NCBI GenBank assembly: GCA_030247855.1 | Contig: JAPDRN010000090.1 | Location: 81,348-145,347 of the forward strand | Direction: 5' to 3' | DNA from: Knufia peltigerae | Taxonomy: Eukaryota > Ascomycota > Eurotiomycetes > Chaetothyriales > Trichomeriaceae | DNA length: 64,000 nt | Shown: one piece after another, positions 1 through 10,506 of the stretch | Position numbering within the stretch: the first letter of the stretch is position 1 | Layout: each line of letters starts with the position of its first letter | Program-made: the position numbers and the translations under genes | The notes under the pieces: generated by a model | What the model was told of the DNA's origin: nothing | Seen by the model: only the letters and a program-made list of their open reading frames with translations | The model's database searches: none

Positions 1-431
1 GGCTCATTATGTTGACTTGGTACCCGGCCATAGATATACTGTACTATAACTAAGCCCCCTGCTAGCCTAAGCCCTCACATTCCAATGCTCCGACTCACCC
101 TTGGTGTCATATACTCATCGTTAAACGTTTTAGTTAGGATACCTTTGCTTCCCTTTTCTTTTGTGGGAGGGTTGGCGTTCTCAAAACATATCGGGGTGTA
201 TCCTTCCTAACAAAAGAAGCTTGGCTGTGTTGTCCAAGAGTTTGAAAACTTCATCCATACGAGAAAGAGTGGTGGAAGCAAAAAGAAATGCTGCAACAAA
301 ATGGAGAGGCTCCTTTTCCCTTCGAACGCCCAGTATGCGAGAAGACTGTCACGTTGAACAACGGTATATTGACTCTTTCCTGCCTCTTTTCAATCCGAAA
401 TGCACATGTCAGGTGCCGAACTTGAGCAAGA
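1..431. other. Left-edge non-coding stretch
   Basis: No convincing gene is seen. Short open frames here overlap one another and resemble no family. The right part is probably the promoter of the aldo-keto reductase that starts at 432. Confidence 0.5.
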
Positions 432-1736
432 ATGTCTTTGCTGACCTCGCGGGCCATCCTCGTCGCAGGAATGGAATGTCCATTGGTCGGCTTGGGCACA
501 TGGCAGGGTAAGCAAGTTGACTAGATCTCCTCCCGCGAACCTTGCCCCTGCTGTACATTCTCACATGGTGGTCTGACTTGACTCCTTTCCGGCCCTCTCT
601 AGGCCAATACGGCACCTTGGCCGCGCAGCAACTCGAGGACAGCATCATCCACGCCTTACACCACGGGTATCGGCTGATTGACACGGCGCAATACTACGGC
701 GTGGAAAAGGTCGTAGGCTCTGCTATTCGCAAGTCCGGGGTGCCGCGGTCGTCCATCATTGTCATCACCAAGTTCTGGTCGCATTGGCACCACGATCCGG
801 CTGCGGCGCTGCGCCAGTCCCTCGCGGACCTCGAAATTGACTACATCGACATCTTCGCGATGCATTGGCCGAACCTCATGCTGAAGGAAGGCGTTCCGGA
901 GCCGTGGGGTGCGAAGCCCGATTTTATTGACACGTGGGTTATGATGGAGAACCTGCTCTTGGACGAGTCGCTGGGCCTGAAAGACAAGGTCAGGGGCCTG
1001 GGAGTCAGCAATTTCACTCGAAAGCTACTCGAGCCCTTGCTGGAGCGGTGTAGGCTCAAGCCACTGATCAACGAGGTCGAGCTGCATGCCATGAATCCAA
1101 ATCTCAAGCTTGTGCCGTGGTGTCAGAAGAATGGAATCCAGGTCATTAGCTGGAGGTGAGTTCTTTCATCGGTTCGGCGAAGGCGATGTTTGCCGTCTCC
1201 AGCGAGCAGGGATGGCAGCTCGTCCACAGCAGTGGTTAAGTTGTCACCTTTCTGGATATGCTGCCAATTTCGCGAGTGGCCACTTTTGTTCCTAACCCTC
1301 CCTCGCCGTTTCGCCTGTTCACTACGAAGATGGTAAAGAGACTGACCAAGAGTTCCACCTTTCTTACAGCACCCTAGGATCCGAACGAGTCAACGAACGA
1401 AACCAGATTCTAACACATCCACTCTTTGCACATATTGCCTCCAAGCACGCCTGTTCCGTCGGTGTCGTCTCCCTTTCTTGGGCCGTACAGCGGGGTGTTA
1501 TTGTCATTCCGAAGTCGTCATCACTGAAGCGTATCGAGGATAACATCAAACTGGCTGAGCTAACCAAGGAAGAAATGGAGGAGCTCAACAACGCAGAGAA
1601 GACGGTCGGCCGCATGAGGCTAAGTGACACGATCCCGGGGATCCAATATAAGATGCCGGATGGGCGAAACACTATTATAGGGTGGACGAAAGTTGAATTT
1701 GGGTGGGAAGATGAGAAAGGCGAGTGGTTGTGCTGA
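432..1736 (+). CDS. Aldo-keto reductase (AKR family), three exons
   Basis: NADPH-dependent reductase of aldehydes or sugars, expected in the cytosol. Exons are 432-507, 603-1155 and 1370-1736, giving about 331 aa. ATG 432 gives an N-terminus ending in PLVGLGTWQ, the usual AKR strand; the frame then continues across a 95-bp intron into QYGTLAAQQLEDSI. The AKR catalytic set is visible: D and Y in RLIDTAQYYGVE, K in VITKFW, H in FAMHWPN. The SNF motif (GVSNFTRKLLEP) and the C-terminal nucleotide-binding PKSSSLKRIEDN are also present. The second intron is 214 bp, long for this window. Neighbouring dehydrogenases suggest sugar or polyol conversion, as in xylose/aldose reductases. The substrate cannot be read from sequence. 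Confidence 0.88.
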
Positions 1737-1932
1737 GCCGAAGAAGGGATTCATGGAATTGAAGATGTTTGGGGAGGACGCAGAGAAAATAAAGGAACGG
1801 ACAGAGAGAGAAGCACTGTCGGCCTTCTAGACCTGAAGGTTTGCTGTGTGCTTTGAATCGCTGGACAATCACACTTATAGATGTCAAGTAGGAAGATCTC
1901 CCAAGGTACGTTTCATGCCTGTTGTTGGTTTC

Positions 1933-4137
1933 TCAAGATAGAAATGATACTGGCTCTGTGGTCCCAAAGTAATTGGGGAACATGGCAAAGTCTGTCGACG
2001 ACGGAAACGTCTCATCACCCTGCGACATGTCGAAGAAACCTAGAGTCGGGTGGCTCTGCCAGTTGACATAACTGTTGATTCCGTCCAGGTCCATACCGTT
2101 TCCTATCGAAGGGCCTCCGTTTCCAGACACGTTACTATTCCGGAGATCACCTTCGTTCGACTCTACATCTTGATTTCTATTTCCGATCAAGTTGTCAAAT
2201 AGCTTGGAGATCCAGGGCGCAGGGTCCCACGCTTCGTAAATGTGGTGCCAGACCATTTGACAGCTATTCAGAGCCTGAAACCCGAGCTGAGACACTAGAG
2301 GTAGCGGGCTCTTCATTTGGGTGTAAAAGACGGCTTGCGCGAGAAAGAGACCTTGGAAGACCTCGTGCGGCATCACAAGAGATTCATTTTTACGTGTAAA
2401 TGTGCAAGCCAGGGCCGAGATGCGCTGAGCAGCCACCTCGGTAATTGGGCGTGAGGTGGAACCTCCGCCTAGGGATCCGTTGTCGCCGGTCGTGGACGTC
2501 ACTCCTGTTGTAGGCCGGCCCAGCTGACTTAGGATCAAGTGGTGGTCGTAGAGTATGGCGAGACAAGTAGCAAACGGATTCGAATTTTTCTCATTCTCAG
2601 AACAGCGTAAAGTGGGCGGAAGCGCATTATGCCATTCTCGTAGGGTGTCGTGCAGATTGGCCATTCGAGCCTGGGCGCGATTAGGATCGAATCTCGTCGA
2701 GATGATCTCTCTCAAGAGGAGGGATAGCTTGGACATATGAATCTGATACAGACCGCAGACGTCGCGGAGAGGATGATTGACAAAATCTGGGCTTTGAATG
2801 TCATACTCGAAGTCTTCGACCGTTAGCATCTCGGTGTCGGAGTGATCGGTGTTGATGCGGAAGGGGCGGCCGACGAGAGTGCCACATGAAGCATCCCGAA
2901 TGACCAGGATCCACCAGAGTCTTTTCAGGAGACTGCGGTCATGAGGATGCATGTTTGCTCCCGCAGTGGATCGGTGAATACCTAGGGCTTCTGCAATCGT
3001 GACGCCGGTAGAGATCCAACTATAAAAGTTCCAATAATTGTTGGGTCCTCCACCCCAGCACGTCAGGACGATGACGCTCTGTAAAATAGTGATCTTATTG
3101 GATTCGTAGCCGGTATCAAACAACGCTTTAGCCTTTCGATAATACGAGACTCTGGCTTGCTTTCGTCCCGTAAATCCAGCACGATGCAAGATGGCGAGGG
3201 GACAGAAAGTTGCGGAGATGAAACAGAGCGCATGCAGTAAAATCCACGGAACCTTCTTGGCTTTATATTGTTGAAGAAATTCTTGCCGATTAACCACGGG
3301 ATAGATAGGCCATACTCGGTCCAGAAAATTTCCGATCAAAGCATCGAGAGTTTCCTGAGAAGGAGCGACAAAGGCATTTTTGGCTTGAAGACATGCGATA
3401 TCCTCTGGGAGCATATGCGAGGGGTGATTTTCATTCGTAGGTTCAGCCCTCGCCTGGTCTTCTGTGAGCGGTGGCCCAGCATGATGGAGGCGCGGTCGTC
3501 CCCCTTCCTTGAACTCCTCAAGCACCATGGCCAATGGGAAGGATTCTCCCAAGTAGGTGATAGAACATTTGTCTATCGTGTCCTTTTGGTACCGTCGTCG
3601 CCCGTCCAGAAAATGGTCGAACATGGCAGCCCAAGAGATTTCGCGATAAGACTTTGTGCTAGTCTCCGAGAATGCAGCTTCTGGAGAGGTCAGTTCTGTG
3701 CCGGAACCAGTGGAAGCCGACACTGAGAACTCATTTGGGACAGTGGCGGGGGGTTGGCTGCCGACACGGACGCTTTGTACTGCTTGAGAGAGGAACGGCG
3801 ATCCGTCTGCAGGAGTCGGGTTGCTAAGAGGACGATTTCCTGGCGCTGCTGACACTTCGAGCATGGCGACGGCGTCGGCGCTCGTGTCAGCATCAACCCC
3901 GACAGAGGCTTCCGTGAGCTCTGGTACAGCGGGATTTGGCTTGGACTTTTTGCGAGGATGCGTGCCTCGCCTGGACTGTATCAGGACACATTCCTCGCTG
4001 TTACTCTGTCGACATTTGGAGCAAGGAGTTCCGCACTCGAAGGCGTCACACTTGATTCTCTTCTGATTGCAGCGTTTGCATGCTTTGACCGCACGTGTAC
4101 GGTTTGAGAGCGCTTGTTCCGAGCCGCCAGGGCGCAT
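1933..4137 (-). CDS. Zn(II)2Cys6 transcription factor, CTF1-like
   Basis: Single-exon 734-aa nuclear regulator. The zinc cluster lies at about residues 19-52 (ACKRCNQKRIKCD, then CSKC and a final C), with an extra Cys in the third loop. A basic stretch RGTHPRKKSK follows. The fungal-specific transcription factor domain occupies about residues 260-560: FLDRVWPIYPVVN opens it, and GIHRSTAGANMHPHDRSLLKRLWW with VGRPFRI are its signature motifs. The architecture resembles cutinase-type factors (CTF1 alpha/beta), but this is family-level only. ATG at 4137 is a true ATG just upstream of the cluster. It diverges from the zinc dehydrogenase at 4747 and is a candidate regulator of the left-flank enzymes. 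Confidence 0.9.
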   Translation of the reverse strand: MRPGGSEQALSNRTRAVKACKRCNQKRIKCDAFECGTPCSKCRQSNSEECVLIQSRRGTHPRKKSKPNPAVPELTEASVGVDADTSADAVAMLEVSAAPGNRPLSNPTPADGSPFLSQAVQSVRVGSQPPATVPNEFSVSASTGSGTELTSPEAAFSETSTKSYREISWAAMFDHFLDGRRRYQKDTIDKCSITYLGESFPLAMVLEEFKEGGRPRLHHAGPPLTEDQARAEPTNENHPSHMLPEDIACLQAKNAFVAPSQETLDALIGNFLDRVWPIYPVVNRQEFLQQYKAKKVPWILLHALCFISATFCPLAILHRAGFTGRKQARVSYYRKAKALFDTGYESNKITILQSVIVLTCWGGGPNNYWNFYSWISTGVTIAEALGIHRSTAGANMHPHDRSLLKRLWWILVIRDASCGTLVGRPFRINTDHSDTEMLTVEDFEYDIQSPDFVNHPLRDVCGLYQIHMSKLSLLLREIISTRFDPNRAQARMANLHDTLREWHNALPPTLRCSENEKNSNPFATCLAILYDHHLILSQLGRPTTGVTSTTGDNGSLGGGSTSRPITEVAAQRISALACTFTRKNESLVMPHEVFQGLFLAQAVFYTQMKSPLPLVSQLGFQALNSCQMVWHHIYEAWDPAPWISKLFDNLIGNRNQDVESNEGDLRNSNVSGNGGPSIGNGMDLDGINSYVNWQSHPTLGFFDMSQGDETFPSSTDFAMFPNYFGTTEPVSFLS

Positions 4138-4746
4138 CGCAGGTGGTGACTTGAACTGGTGGCTTTCGGGTCACCCAATCGCTCCAAGGAGGAAAGAGAG
4201 AGACGCGTGAATAGGCGACAACAACAGTATCTCAGTTTCGCGGTGTCTGAAGCGTGAAGTGATGAGTGAACGCGGACAAACTGAGGAGCAGACTTGAAGT
4301 CGATGGAGATTTTGCAGGCAGGGGCGGAAGAACGAGACCCCGAGTTTCTCCTCGCCTCCGCTTGTAGTGGTTCTCTAGCCTCCTTGCTGCCTATTAGCGG
4401 GGCCTAGCACGCCTACTGCGGGGATGATGGAGGGGCAATCAGGGGTTACTTGGGGAGCCCATTGGGGCTACAACCCTTGTTATCGCCTCCCCCAATGGTA
4501 ATACCCTAGGTGGGTGCTCAGTGAAGGGCAAGTGCGAAGTATTACTCCGTAGCTACTTGAGCATTCAAAGTTTCAATTCCCTCCACCACAATTCACCTAA
4601 TCCCATGTAGCCGGAATGGAACTTGATTCCCGGCCACAGCACTCTGTTCCAATTTCTGGTCATTCGTCCAGCATGGCCATTGTTGAAAGTCTTAGTTCTC
4701 ACTATATAATGTTCCAAGACCTGTTCGAAAGATCTTGAGATCAACA
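4138..4746. promoter_or_regulatory. Divergent promoter with paired inverted CCAAT boxes
   Basis: This 609-bp gap separates the divergent transcription factor and zinc dehydrogenase. It contains a perfect 9-bp inverted repeat, CCATTGGGG at 4459-4467 and CCCCAATGG at 4490-4498, which places a CCAAT box on each strand. Two GCGGGG hexamers matching the CreA-type SYGGRG consensus lie near 4397 and 4418. A TATATAAT lies about 45 bp before the ATG at 4747. Function is inferred. Confidence 0.5.
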
Positions 4747-5960
4747 ATGGAGACCGCCACGATCCCCACCAGCACGCATCCTGCGCTGCGCATCCATGCC
4801 CGCGAAAAGCTCCAGCTTGATAACATTCCTTCTTTGTAAGTTTCTAGCGACACTCCTCCGAGGCATTTCAAGACGAGCTGGCGAGCTAATCGCTGCTACT
4901 TAGACCTTGCGGACCAAACGAAGTTCGACTCAAGATTGCCTACTGTGGGATTTGCGGCTCAGACATTCATGAATATCAGGCACTCCCTATTTTTGCTCCG
5001 CCACCTGGTGGCAAGCATCATGCTACGGGAGTTGAACTTCCCGTGGTCATGGGCCACGAAATGTCGGGCACTGTGACAGAGGTTGGGTCAGCGGTCCGAG
5101 ACCTGGAGGTTGGCCAAAACGTGGCGGTCTGTCCCTCGTTGGATGATCGATCTTACAATGAACCGCCGTGCTCATCTTGTCGCAGGGGCAAGGTCAATAT
5201 CTGCAAGCGTTTTGCCACCTATGGACTGAGTGCCCGGGGAGGAGGTTTTTCGACTGAGATCGTGGTGAAAGACTTCAATTGCTTCCCTCTTCCAAGTTCA
5301 GTGTCACTGAAAGTGGGTGCCCTGACCGAGCCTCTCGCCGTGGCCTGGCACAGCATTCGGACATCGGGATTCCAGAAAGGTCAGACGGCACTCATTCTTG
5401 GCGCAGGTCCCATCGGGCTTGCCATTTTGCTCTTACTCAAAGTGTGGGATGCCAGTAAAGTGGTCGTGACTGAAGTTACGGAAGCAAGACAGCTACAAGC
5501 ACAAAAGTTCGGTGCTGACCTAGTTATCAATCCTATACAAAAGCCCGCAGGCAGCTCAAGCCAAGTGCCTACGGACCCCGTGGTGGATGCCATCTGGACC
5601 TTCTCTGAAGACGGTGTTGATGTTGCCTTTGACGCAACCGGTCTCCAATCGACCTTAGACACTGCCTTGGCAGCCACACGACCTGGAGGGACTATTTTCA
5701 ACGTTGCCATACACGAGAAACCGCTATCTTTGAACCTGAACGACATTGGATTTCGTGAGAAACGCCTCCTTGGGGGAATCTGCTACACCAAGGAAGACTA
5801 TGAACAAGTGATCAATGCGATGGAGTCTGGGAAGATTCCATTTGAGCAGATGATTACTTCAGTCGTACCTCTAACAAACGCAATCGAGGGCGGCTTCATG
5901 GAGCTGATCCGGAACAAAGCGAAGCATGTCAAGATCTTGATCCAGCCTGACCAAGACTAG
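4747..5960 (+). CDS. Zinc-dependent (R,R)-butanediol dehydrogenase-like enzyme (MDR)
   Basis: NAD-dependent medium-chain dehydrogenase of secondary alcohols. Exons are 4747-4835 and 4904-5960, about 381 aa. Catalytic-zinc ligands appear in GICGSDIHE and GHEMSG. The structural-zinc lobe is visible as four Cys in the segment from VAVCPSLDD to NICKRF. The Rossmann motif is GAGPIGLAILL. The pattern CGICGSDIHEY plus ALTEPLAVAWHSIR is typical of butanediol dehydrogenases rather than ethanol dehydrogenases. ATG 4747 begins METATIPTSTHPALRIHARE, and splicing restores L-P-C-G-P-N-E-V. It is divergent from the regulator at 4137 and convergent with the sorbitol-type dehydrogenase. The real substrate could be another vicinal diol or polyol. 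Confidence 0.88.
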
Positions 5961-6325
5961 CCTTATTACCGACTCCCCGCCATTGACAACATTATCTCAG
6001 TGTAGAGAGTTGCTTGTTAGTCCAGCTAAAACGCAATATGACAACTATTTGATTGACCAGCCCGGGCTTCTGGGGGGGAATCTCCATACCTTGACGTTAA
6101 TCCGCCCGCCACTGCAATACAATCAGACGAAGTTGTATTGCCGAAGGCCAAAATCATATAGGCTAGGCGGCGTTTCGCCGGGCAAGCATATAGCCGGAAG
6201 TTCCCGCGCATTAAATGCAGATTAGGTGGAACAAGGCTGAGAGCTGCGTGGACGGACCTGCAGGTACCAAATTGTGCGCTCCGTTGCTGTGGTCTAACAA
6301 GGGATACAGAAGGAGACAACAATGT
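5961..6325. other. Convergent 3' intergenic stretch
   Basis: Space of 365 bp between two convergent dehydrogenase genes, probably holding both 3' UTRs. No further gene is seen. Confidence 0.5.
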
Positions 6326-7447
6326 TCAATGATTCGAGGTAATGATACACTTGATGAGATCCTTGGGCTTGTCAACAACCAATTGCAACGCGTCGGCGGC
6401 TTGCTGCAAGTCGAACCTGTGGGTGATCAGGGGCTTGACGTCCAGCTGCCCAGAAGCGATCATATCAATGGCGGTGCGAAATGTGTTGGCATACCTCCAT
6501 AGTGACAAGAGGTCGACCTCTCTCGCCGCCGCTGCTCCCACGTTGATGTTCTGAACCGGCTGTCCCATTCCCACAATCACCACCTTGCCGCCCGGCGCAG
6601 CACAATGGATCCCAATGTTTACGCAGGTGTCGACGCCCGTACATTCGAACACGACCTCCGCCAAACCCCATCCCTCGCCCTCCTTCTCAAGCATCTGTGC
6701 AGCCAGCCTCTTGGCCATGTCCGGCTTTGATTCTCCCTCTTTGGTACGGATAGGAATCTCAAACACACCATCGGCAAATCCTTGTCGCCTCGAGAAGTCC
6801 AGCCTCGCGCCATCAACGTCCACCATGCCAACCCATCTGGCCCCATTGACGCGTGCCACCGCAGCACAAAACAATCCGATCGCACCGGCTCCGAGTACCA
6901 CCACTCTCATGCCACCCCTGACTTTGGCCCTTCGCACCGCATGGATCGCCACACTCAATGGCTCGATCATGGCGGCCTCTTCCCAGCTCATGGTCCGAGG
7001 TAGCGCATACACCCATGGCGCAGGGTGCGTGTACCTGGCTTGTAGCGTTCCCTGAACTGGTGGGTTCGCACTGGCGCTGCCACTGAACTTCAGCCGGGGA
7101 CAAAGGTTGTATCTGCCACTGCGACAGACATTGCACCTCTCGCACGGCCGCTGTGGCTCAATCGCCACTCGGTCTCCGACCCTCAAACCCAGTCCTAACG
7201 ACTCCACGTCACGGCCTAGCGCGATGATCATCCCTGCAGCCTCGTGCCCAAGTACCAGAGGCGTGGTGACCACGAACATGCCATTGCGGCCGGCTGAGTA
7301 GTAGTGCATGTCCGTACCACAAATGCCTGTGGCACGTGGAGCAATGAGGACTTCGTGTGGGAGCGGAGTGGGCGTTGCGACCTGCGTCAATCGGAGGTCG
7401 CTGGCACCGTGCAGCAGAGCAGCAACATGAGTCGAGCTTGTAGACAT
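6326..7447 (-). CDS. Sorbitol/xylitol dehydrogenase-like zinc enzyme (MDR)
   Basis: Intronless 373-aa polyol dehydrogenase oxidising a polyol to a ketose with NAD. Zinc ligands lie in GICGTDMHYY (the Y-Y is typical of sorbitol dehydrogenases), GHEAAG and the E of IEPLSVA. Structural-zinc cysteines are in CERCNVC..LC. The cofactor fold motif is GAGAIGLFCAAVA, followed by D in VDVDGAR, which favours NAD over NADP. RYANTFRTAIDMIASG and the C-terminal KDLIKCII are standard for the family. Length matches L-iditol 2-dehydrogenase, xylitol dehydrogenase and L-arabinitol dehydrogenase, which cannot be separated by eye. Context with an AKR and a transketolase-like enzyme suggests a polyol/pentose route. 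Confidence 0.9.
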   Translation of the reverse strand: MSTSSTHVAALLHGASDLRLTQVATPTPLPHEVLIAPRATGICGTDMHYYSAGRNGMFVVTTPLVLGHEAAGMIIALGRDVESLGLGLRVGDRVAIEPQRPCERCNVCRSGRYNLCPRLKFSGSASANPPVQGTLQARYTHPAPWVYALPRTMSWEEAAMIEPLSVAIHAVRRAKVRGGMRVVVLGAGAIGLFCAAVARVNGARWVGMVDVDGARLDFSRRQGFADGVFEIPIRTKEGESKPDMAKRLAAQMLEKEGEGWGLAEVVFECTGVDTCVNIGIHCAAPGGKVVIVGMGQPVQNINVGAAAAREVDLLSLWRYANTFRTAIDMIASGQLDVKPLITHRFDLQQAADALQLVVDKPKDLIKCIITSNH

Positions 7448-8422
7448 ATTGGAAAGACTTAAGCCGATAGCAACGTTTGAAATTATCGAATTGATAGGGT
7501 CAAGGAGCTTCTGGATAACTCGTCTCTAGAGACACCAAGAACAAACGGTATAGGGAGTGGTGGACTGCAGCTGACAGAATTCAATATGTGTCTTCCTCGT
7601 GTTTCTTGATACACCAAAGTCGTAACCGATCTGGTCTTTCCTTGCCGGCGGCTCTGCAGCACCAATGGGTCTTTCAGTTATCTCAATGACCGGTCGCTTC
7701 GTCCTTTTAACGTGCGTTCAGAAGTGGCTTTATTGCGATTTCTTCCGATGAATAAAAATGCCAGAAGAACAAAGTAACCCAATGCTACGGCGTAAACGAA
7801 AAGCGTGGTGATTAGTGCCAGTGCTACAAATTTACGGCGAACGGCGTCCTTTCCGTGTACAATAAGCACACTCCGGTCTCCAGGTGACAGCCGAAGGTGT
7901 GGGAAGAGCACCAGCGGGTCAGGGTACGTGAAAAGGACAAGCAGGCGAACGGTTGACATTCGATACACATCCATCGACCGGTACGCTAATCGCCCCCTTT
8001 TCCCTCGGCCAGCTTGCGAAGGCGGAGCCTGGTGGGCAAGGAACTTCATCATATAGCCGCAATGGCCCGGGAAGGGAATAGGCAAGGCTCAGATCTGGGC
8101 CAAGGCGTTATGTAAAAGGCATCATGCTCATGGATCGACTCCCGACAAGAGCTACCACCTAAGGAGCTAGAGGAAGAGGACATTGGGGTAAAAAAGCGAG
8201 AAATAAGAACCATATGTCTTTCGAATGGTTAACATGATCGTTCAGGCGGCTAAGCCTTATACAGAGACTCTGAGGACTCATTTGTGCGTTCTGTGCGATC
8301 GAAGGCAGGGTGTCTGAAGCCAGCGGCATTGGCTCAACCCGCAGCCCGACATCCCATTGGATGCTGCTCCTCCGTTTCGTACTCTATGTGCTAGATAGGC
8401 AAACAAAACACATCGTACCCCT
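7448..8422. other. Intergenic stretch, one doubtful small membrane ORF
   Basis: Promoter side of the sorbitol-type dehydrogenase and 3' side of the flavoenzyme. A minus-strand ORF (ATG 8052, stop 7678, about 124 codons) encodes one hydrophobic segment followed by a basic tail, but has no recognisable homology. Nothing else is seen. Confidence 0.4.
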
Positions 8423-10066
8423 TCACAGCACCTTCTGCTTCAACATGTCCATAGTAGGACCTAATAGGTGGAACCTTCTGCTGAGTAGAACCGGTAAAAA
8501 GACCCCAAAACAAGCCAACGTCGCCGCCACCTTCCATGCCGGGTGTAGGGGGTGTGTGCCTTTGCCGCCGTAGAGGTTAAAGTCCTTCCACACCGGCCAA
8601 TAGAGCTGGTACCAGAACTTCCAGGTTTCGTCGGGGTAGTTTGTGGTATTGCGCCCGGCGGCGTCCAGGTTCCAGTTGCTGCAGCCGGCATTCCAGACCA
8701 TGGACTTCAGCCGGGCCTGGACAATGTTGACGTCGCGATGCTCTGCAGCTTCCTTGACGTCGATGACTTGAAAGTCTCCGCGGAGGATCGGTTTCACCAT
8801 AGTCTTAATAATGTACTCCACTTGCACCTCGTTGGTATAGATGACCGAGTTGTGCGCGGGAAAAGCATTGGGGCCGAACACTATCCCGAAATTCGGGAAG
8901 CCCGTCACAAATGTCGCCTTGTACGCCTGTGCGCCTCTCGTGTCTTTCCAGTGTTCGTTCAGGCTGACACCACCGACACCCTTGACAGTAATGGGAGACA
9001 AAAATTCCTGGATCTTAAAGCCTGTGCTTAAGATGATTGCGTCAACATCGATACTTTGTTGAGGCGTTCGTAGACCGGTCTCGATGATTTCTAGAATGGG
9101 CTCCGCTGAGACTTCGATGTTAGGACTGTGGAGACTCTCGAGGTATCCAGGGTCGAAGATACGTCGTTTACACCCGAGTGGGAATTGGGGAATAAGGAGA
9201 TCATGGTACTTCTTTGGTGCAGTTGCCATCATGTAGGTCTTAGCCTGTTTGGTGGCAGCGGCGCGGTTACGTATCGATCGGGCTGTCTCGGATTGGTATA
9301 GATTGTGAAGGGCGTCCGTATTCTTCCACAGATAGTAGCGGTAGATGCGGTTCCAGAGGGGCAAGTAGCGAAAGCACCATTTTTGGAAATCGGTGAAGTT
9401 GCTGTTAGGTCTTTCATTGATCCATTGAGGTGACCGTTGAAATTGGTATACCTGCACCGCTTCTTTAACCACATACGGGACAAGTTGAGCGGCGGAGCAG
9501 CCATTGCCGACCACAGCGACGCGCTTGCCCTTCAGGGATACATTATGATTCCAGCGCGCGGAATGCCATATGTCGCCTCTGAACTTCTCGTGGCCGGGGA
9601 TATTACAGTCTTTGGGTATGGATATAGTGCCCACGCAGGATACCAGCATTTCTGCTTCCTTGTGGAAGACATGGTTGTCGTCGAGGTCCCGAAGAGTCAC
9701 CCGCCAGACTGACTTCTCTTCGATCCAAGCGGCCTCTACCACCTCCACTCCGAGTCGCACATGGGGTCTAACCTCGAACTTGTCGACCGTGTCTTGCAGA
9801 TATTGAAGAATCTCAGATTGCTCGGCGAACCGCTTCGACCAATCGGGGTTCAGGTTGAAGGAGAAGGAGTAGAGGTGAGAGTCGACATCGCAGCCCACGC
9901 CAGGGTACGTGTTGAGGTACCAGGTACCCCCGATAGATCTCTCCCTTTCGTAAACAACAAAATTATCGTATCCCAGCTGTGATCTAAGACGCGCAGAGAG
10001 CGCAATGCCAGCAACCCCGCACCCAATGACAATAAGGCGTGGCTCTGCTGTCCGGCGTGTAGGCAT
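8423..10066 (-). CDS. FAD-dependent monooxygenase, Baeyer-Villiger/FMO type
   Basis: Intronless 547-aa flavoprotein using FAD, NADPH and O2 to oxygenate ketones or related carbonyls. The FAD Rossmann motif GCGVAGIALSARL is at the N-terminus, followed by GGTWYLNTYPGVGCDVDS, the BVMO substrate/FAD signature. The BVMO fingerprint FxGxxxHxxxW appears as FRGDIWHSARW, but the residue after W is N rather than the common P or D. The NADPH Rossmann motif is VVGNGCSAAQLVP. The C-terminus has a hydrophobic stretch (VAATLACFGVFLPVLL) that may anchor it in a membrane. It is divergent from the transketolase-like gene over a 440-bp promoter. The substrate is unknown. Confidence 0.9.
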   Translation of the reverse strand: MPTRRTAEPRLIVIGCGVAGIALSARLRSQLGYDNFVVYERERSIGGTWYLNTYPGVGCDVDSHLYSFSFNLNPDWSKRFAEQSEILQYLQDTVDKFEVRPHVRLGVEVVEAAWIEEKSVWRVTLRDLDDNHVFHKEAEMLVSCVGTISIPKDCNIPGHEKFRGDIWHSARWNHNVSLKGKRVAVVGNGCSAAQLVPYVVKEAVQVYQFQRSPQWINERPNSNFTDFQKWCFRYLPLWNRIYRYYLWKNTDALHNLYQSETARSIRNRAAATKQAKTYMMATAPKKYHDLLIPQFPLGCKRRIFDPGYLESLHSPNIEVSAEPILEIIETGLRTPQQSIDVDAIILSTGFKIQEFLSPITVKGVGGVSLNEHWKDTRGAQAYKATFVTGFPNFGIVFGPNAFPAHNSVIYTNEVQVEYIIKTMVKPILRGDFQVIDVKEAAEHRDVNIVQARLKSMVWNAGCSNWNLDAAGRNTTNYPDETWKFWYQLYWPVWKDFNLYGGKGTHPLHPAWKVAATLACFGVFLPVLLSRRFHLLGPTMDMLKQKVL

Positions 10067-10506
10067 TGCGCGAGTATGTAAAGTCAGGACTTTCCGCTCG
10101 ACTCGGATTATTTCTGCAAATTCTGCATATCTAAGAAACCTTTCCAGACTTCGAGCTCACACTATATATCAAAAGCAGCCTGTTGTGGACCAGCTGCTTG
10201 TCCATGTAGCCTTGAGGGACAGCTCCCAGCCGATATAATCGTACGAGGATTGGTTCCGGTTATATGGCGGTGGTCTGAGATTCCCGGACGAGAACCGCAT
10301 TCAGCTTCCCGGTGGTACGTTGTGGGCCTTGGTGAAGAATAGGCGATCATGGCGATGTCGGGAAAATTGTACAAGGAGTAGATCCCGACGGAGCTGGGAC
10401 TGCTGTGTATTTCTCGCTGGAAGAAATGCTCGAACCGTTGCAGATATAATGGGGTACAAAGTCCTGACGGAGAATGGAGGATCGGTCATTGTGAGCGGAT
10501 GCATTG
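10067..10506. promoter_or_regulatory. Divergent promoter between flavoenzyme and transketolase-like gene
   Basis: Shared 440-bp upstream region. A TATATAT element lies near 10161, about 95 bp from the flavoenzyme ATG. Co-regulation is inferred from the head-to-head layout only. Confidence 0.4.

Noticed and set aside
7678..8052. Minus-strand ORF with one hydrophobic segment
   Set aside because: About 124 codons, no family resemblance, no clear promoter or conserved residues; could be chance.
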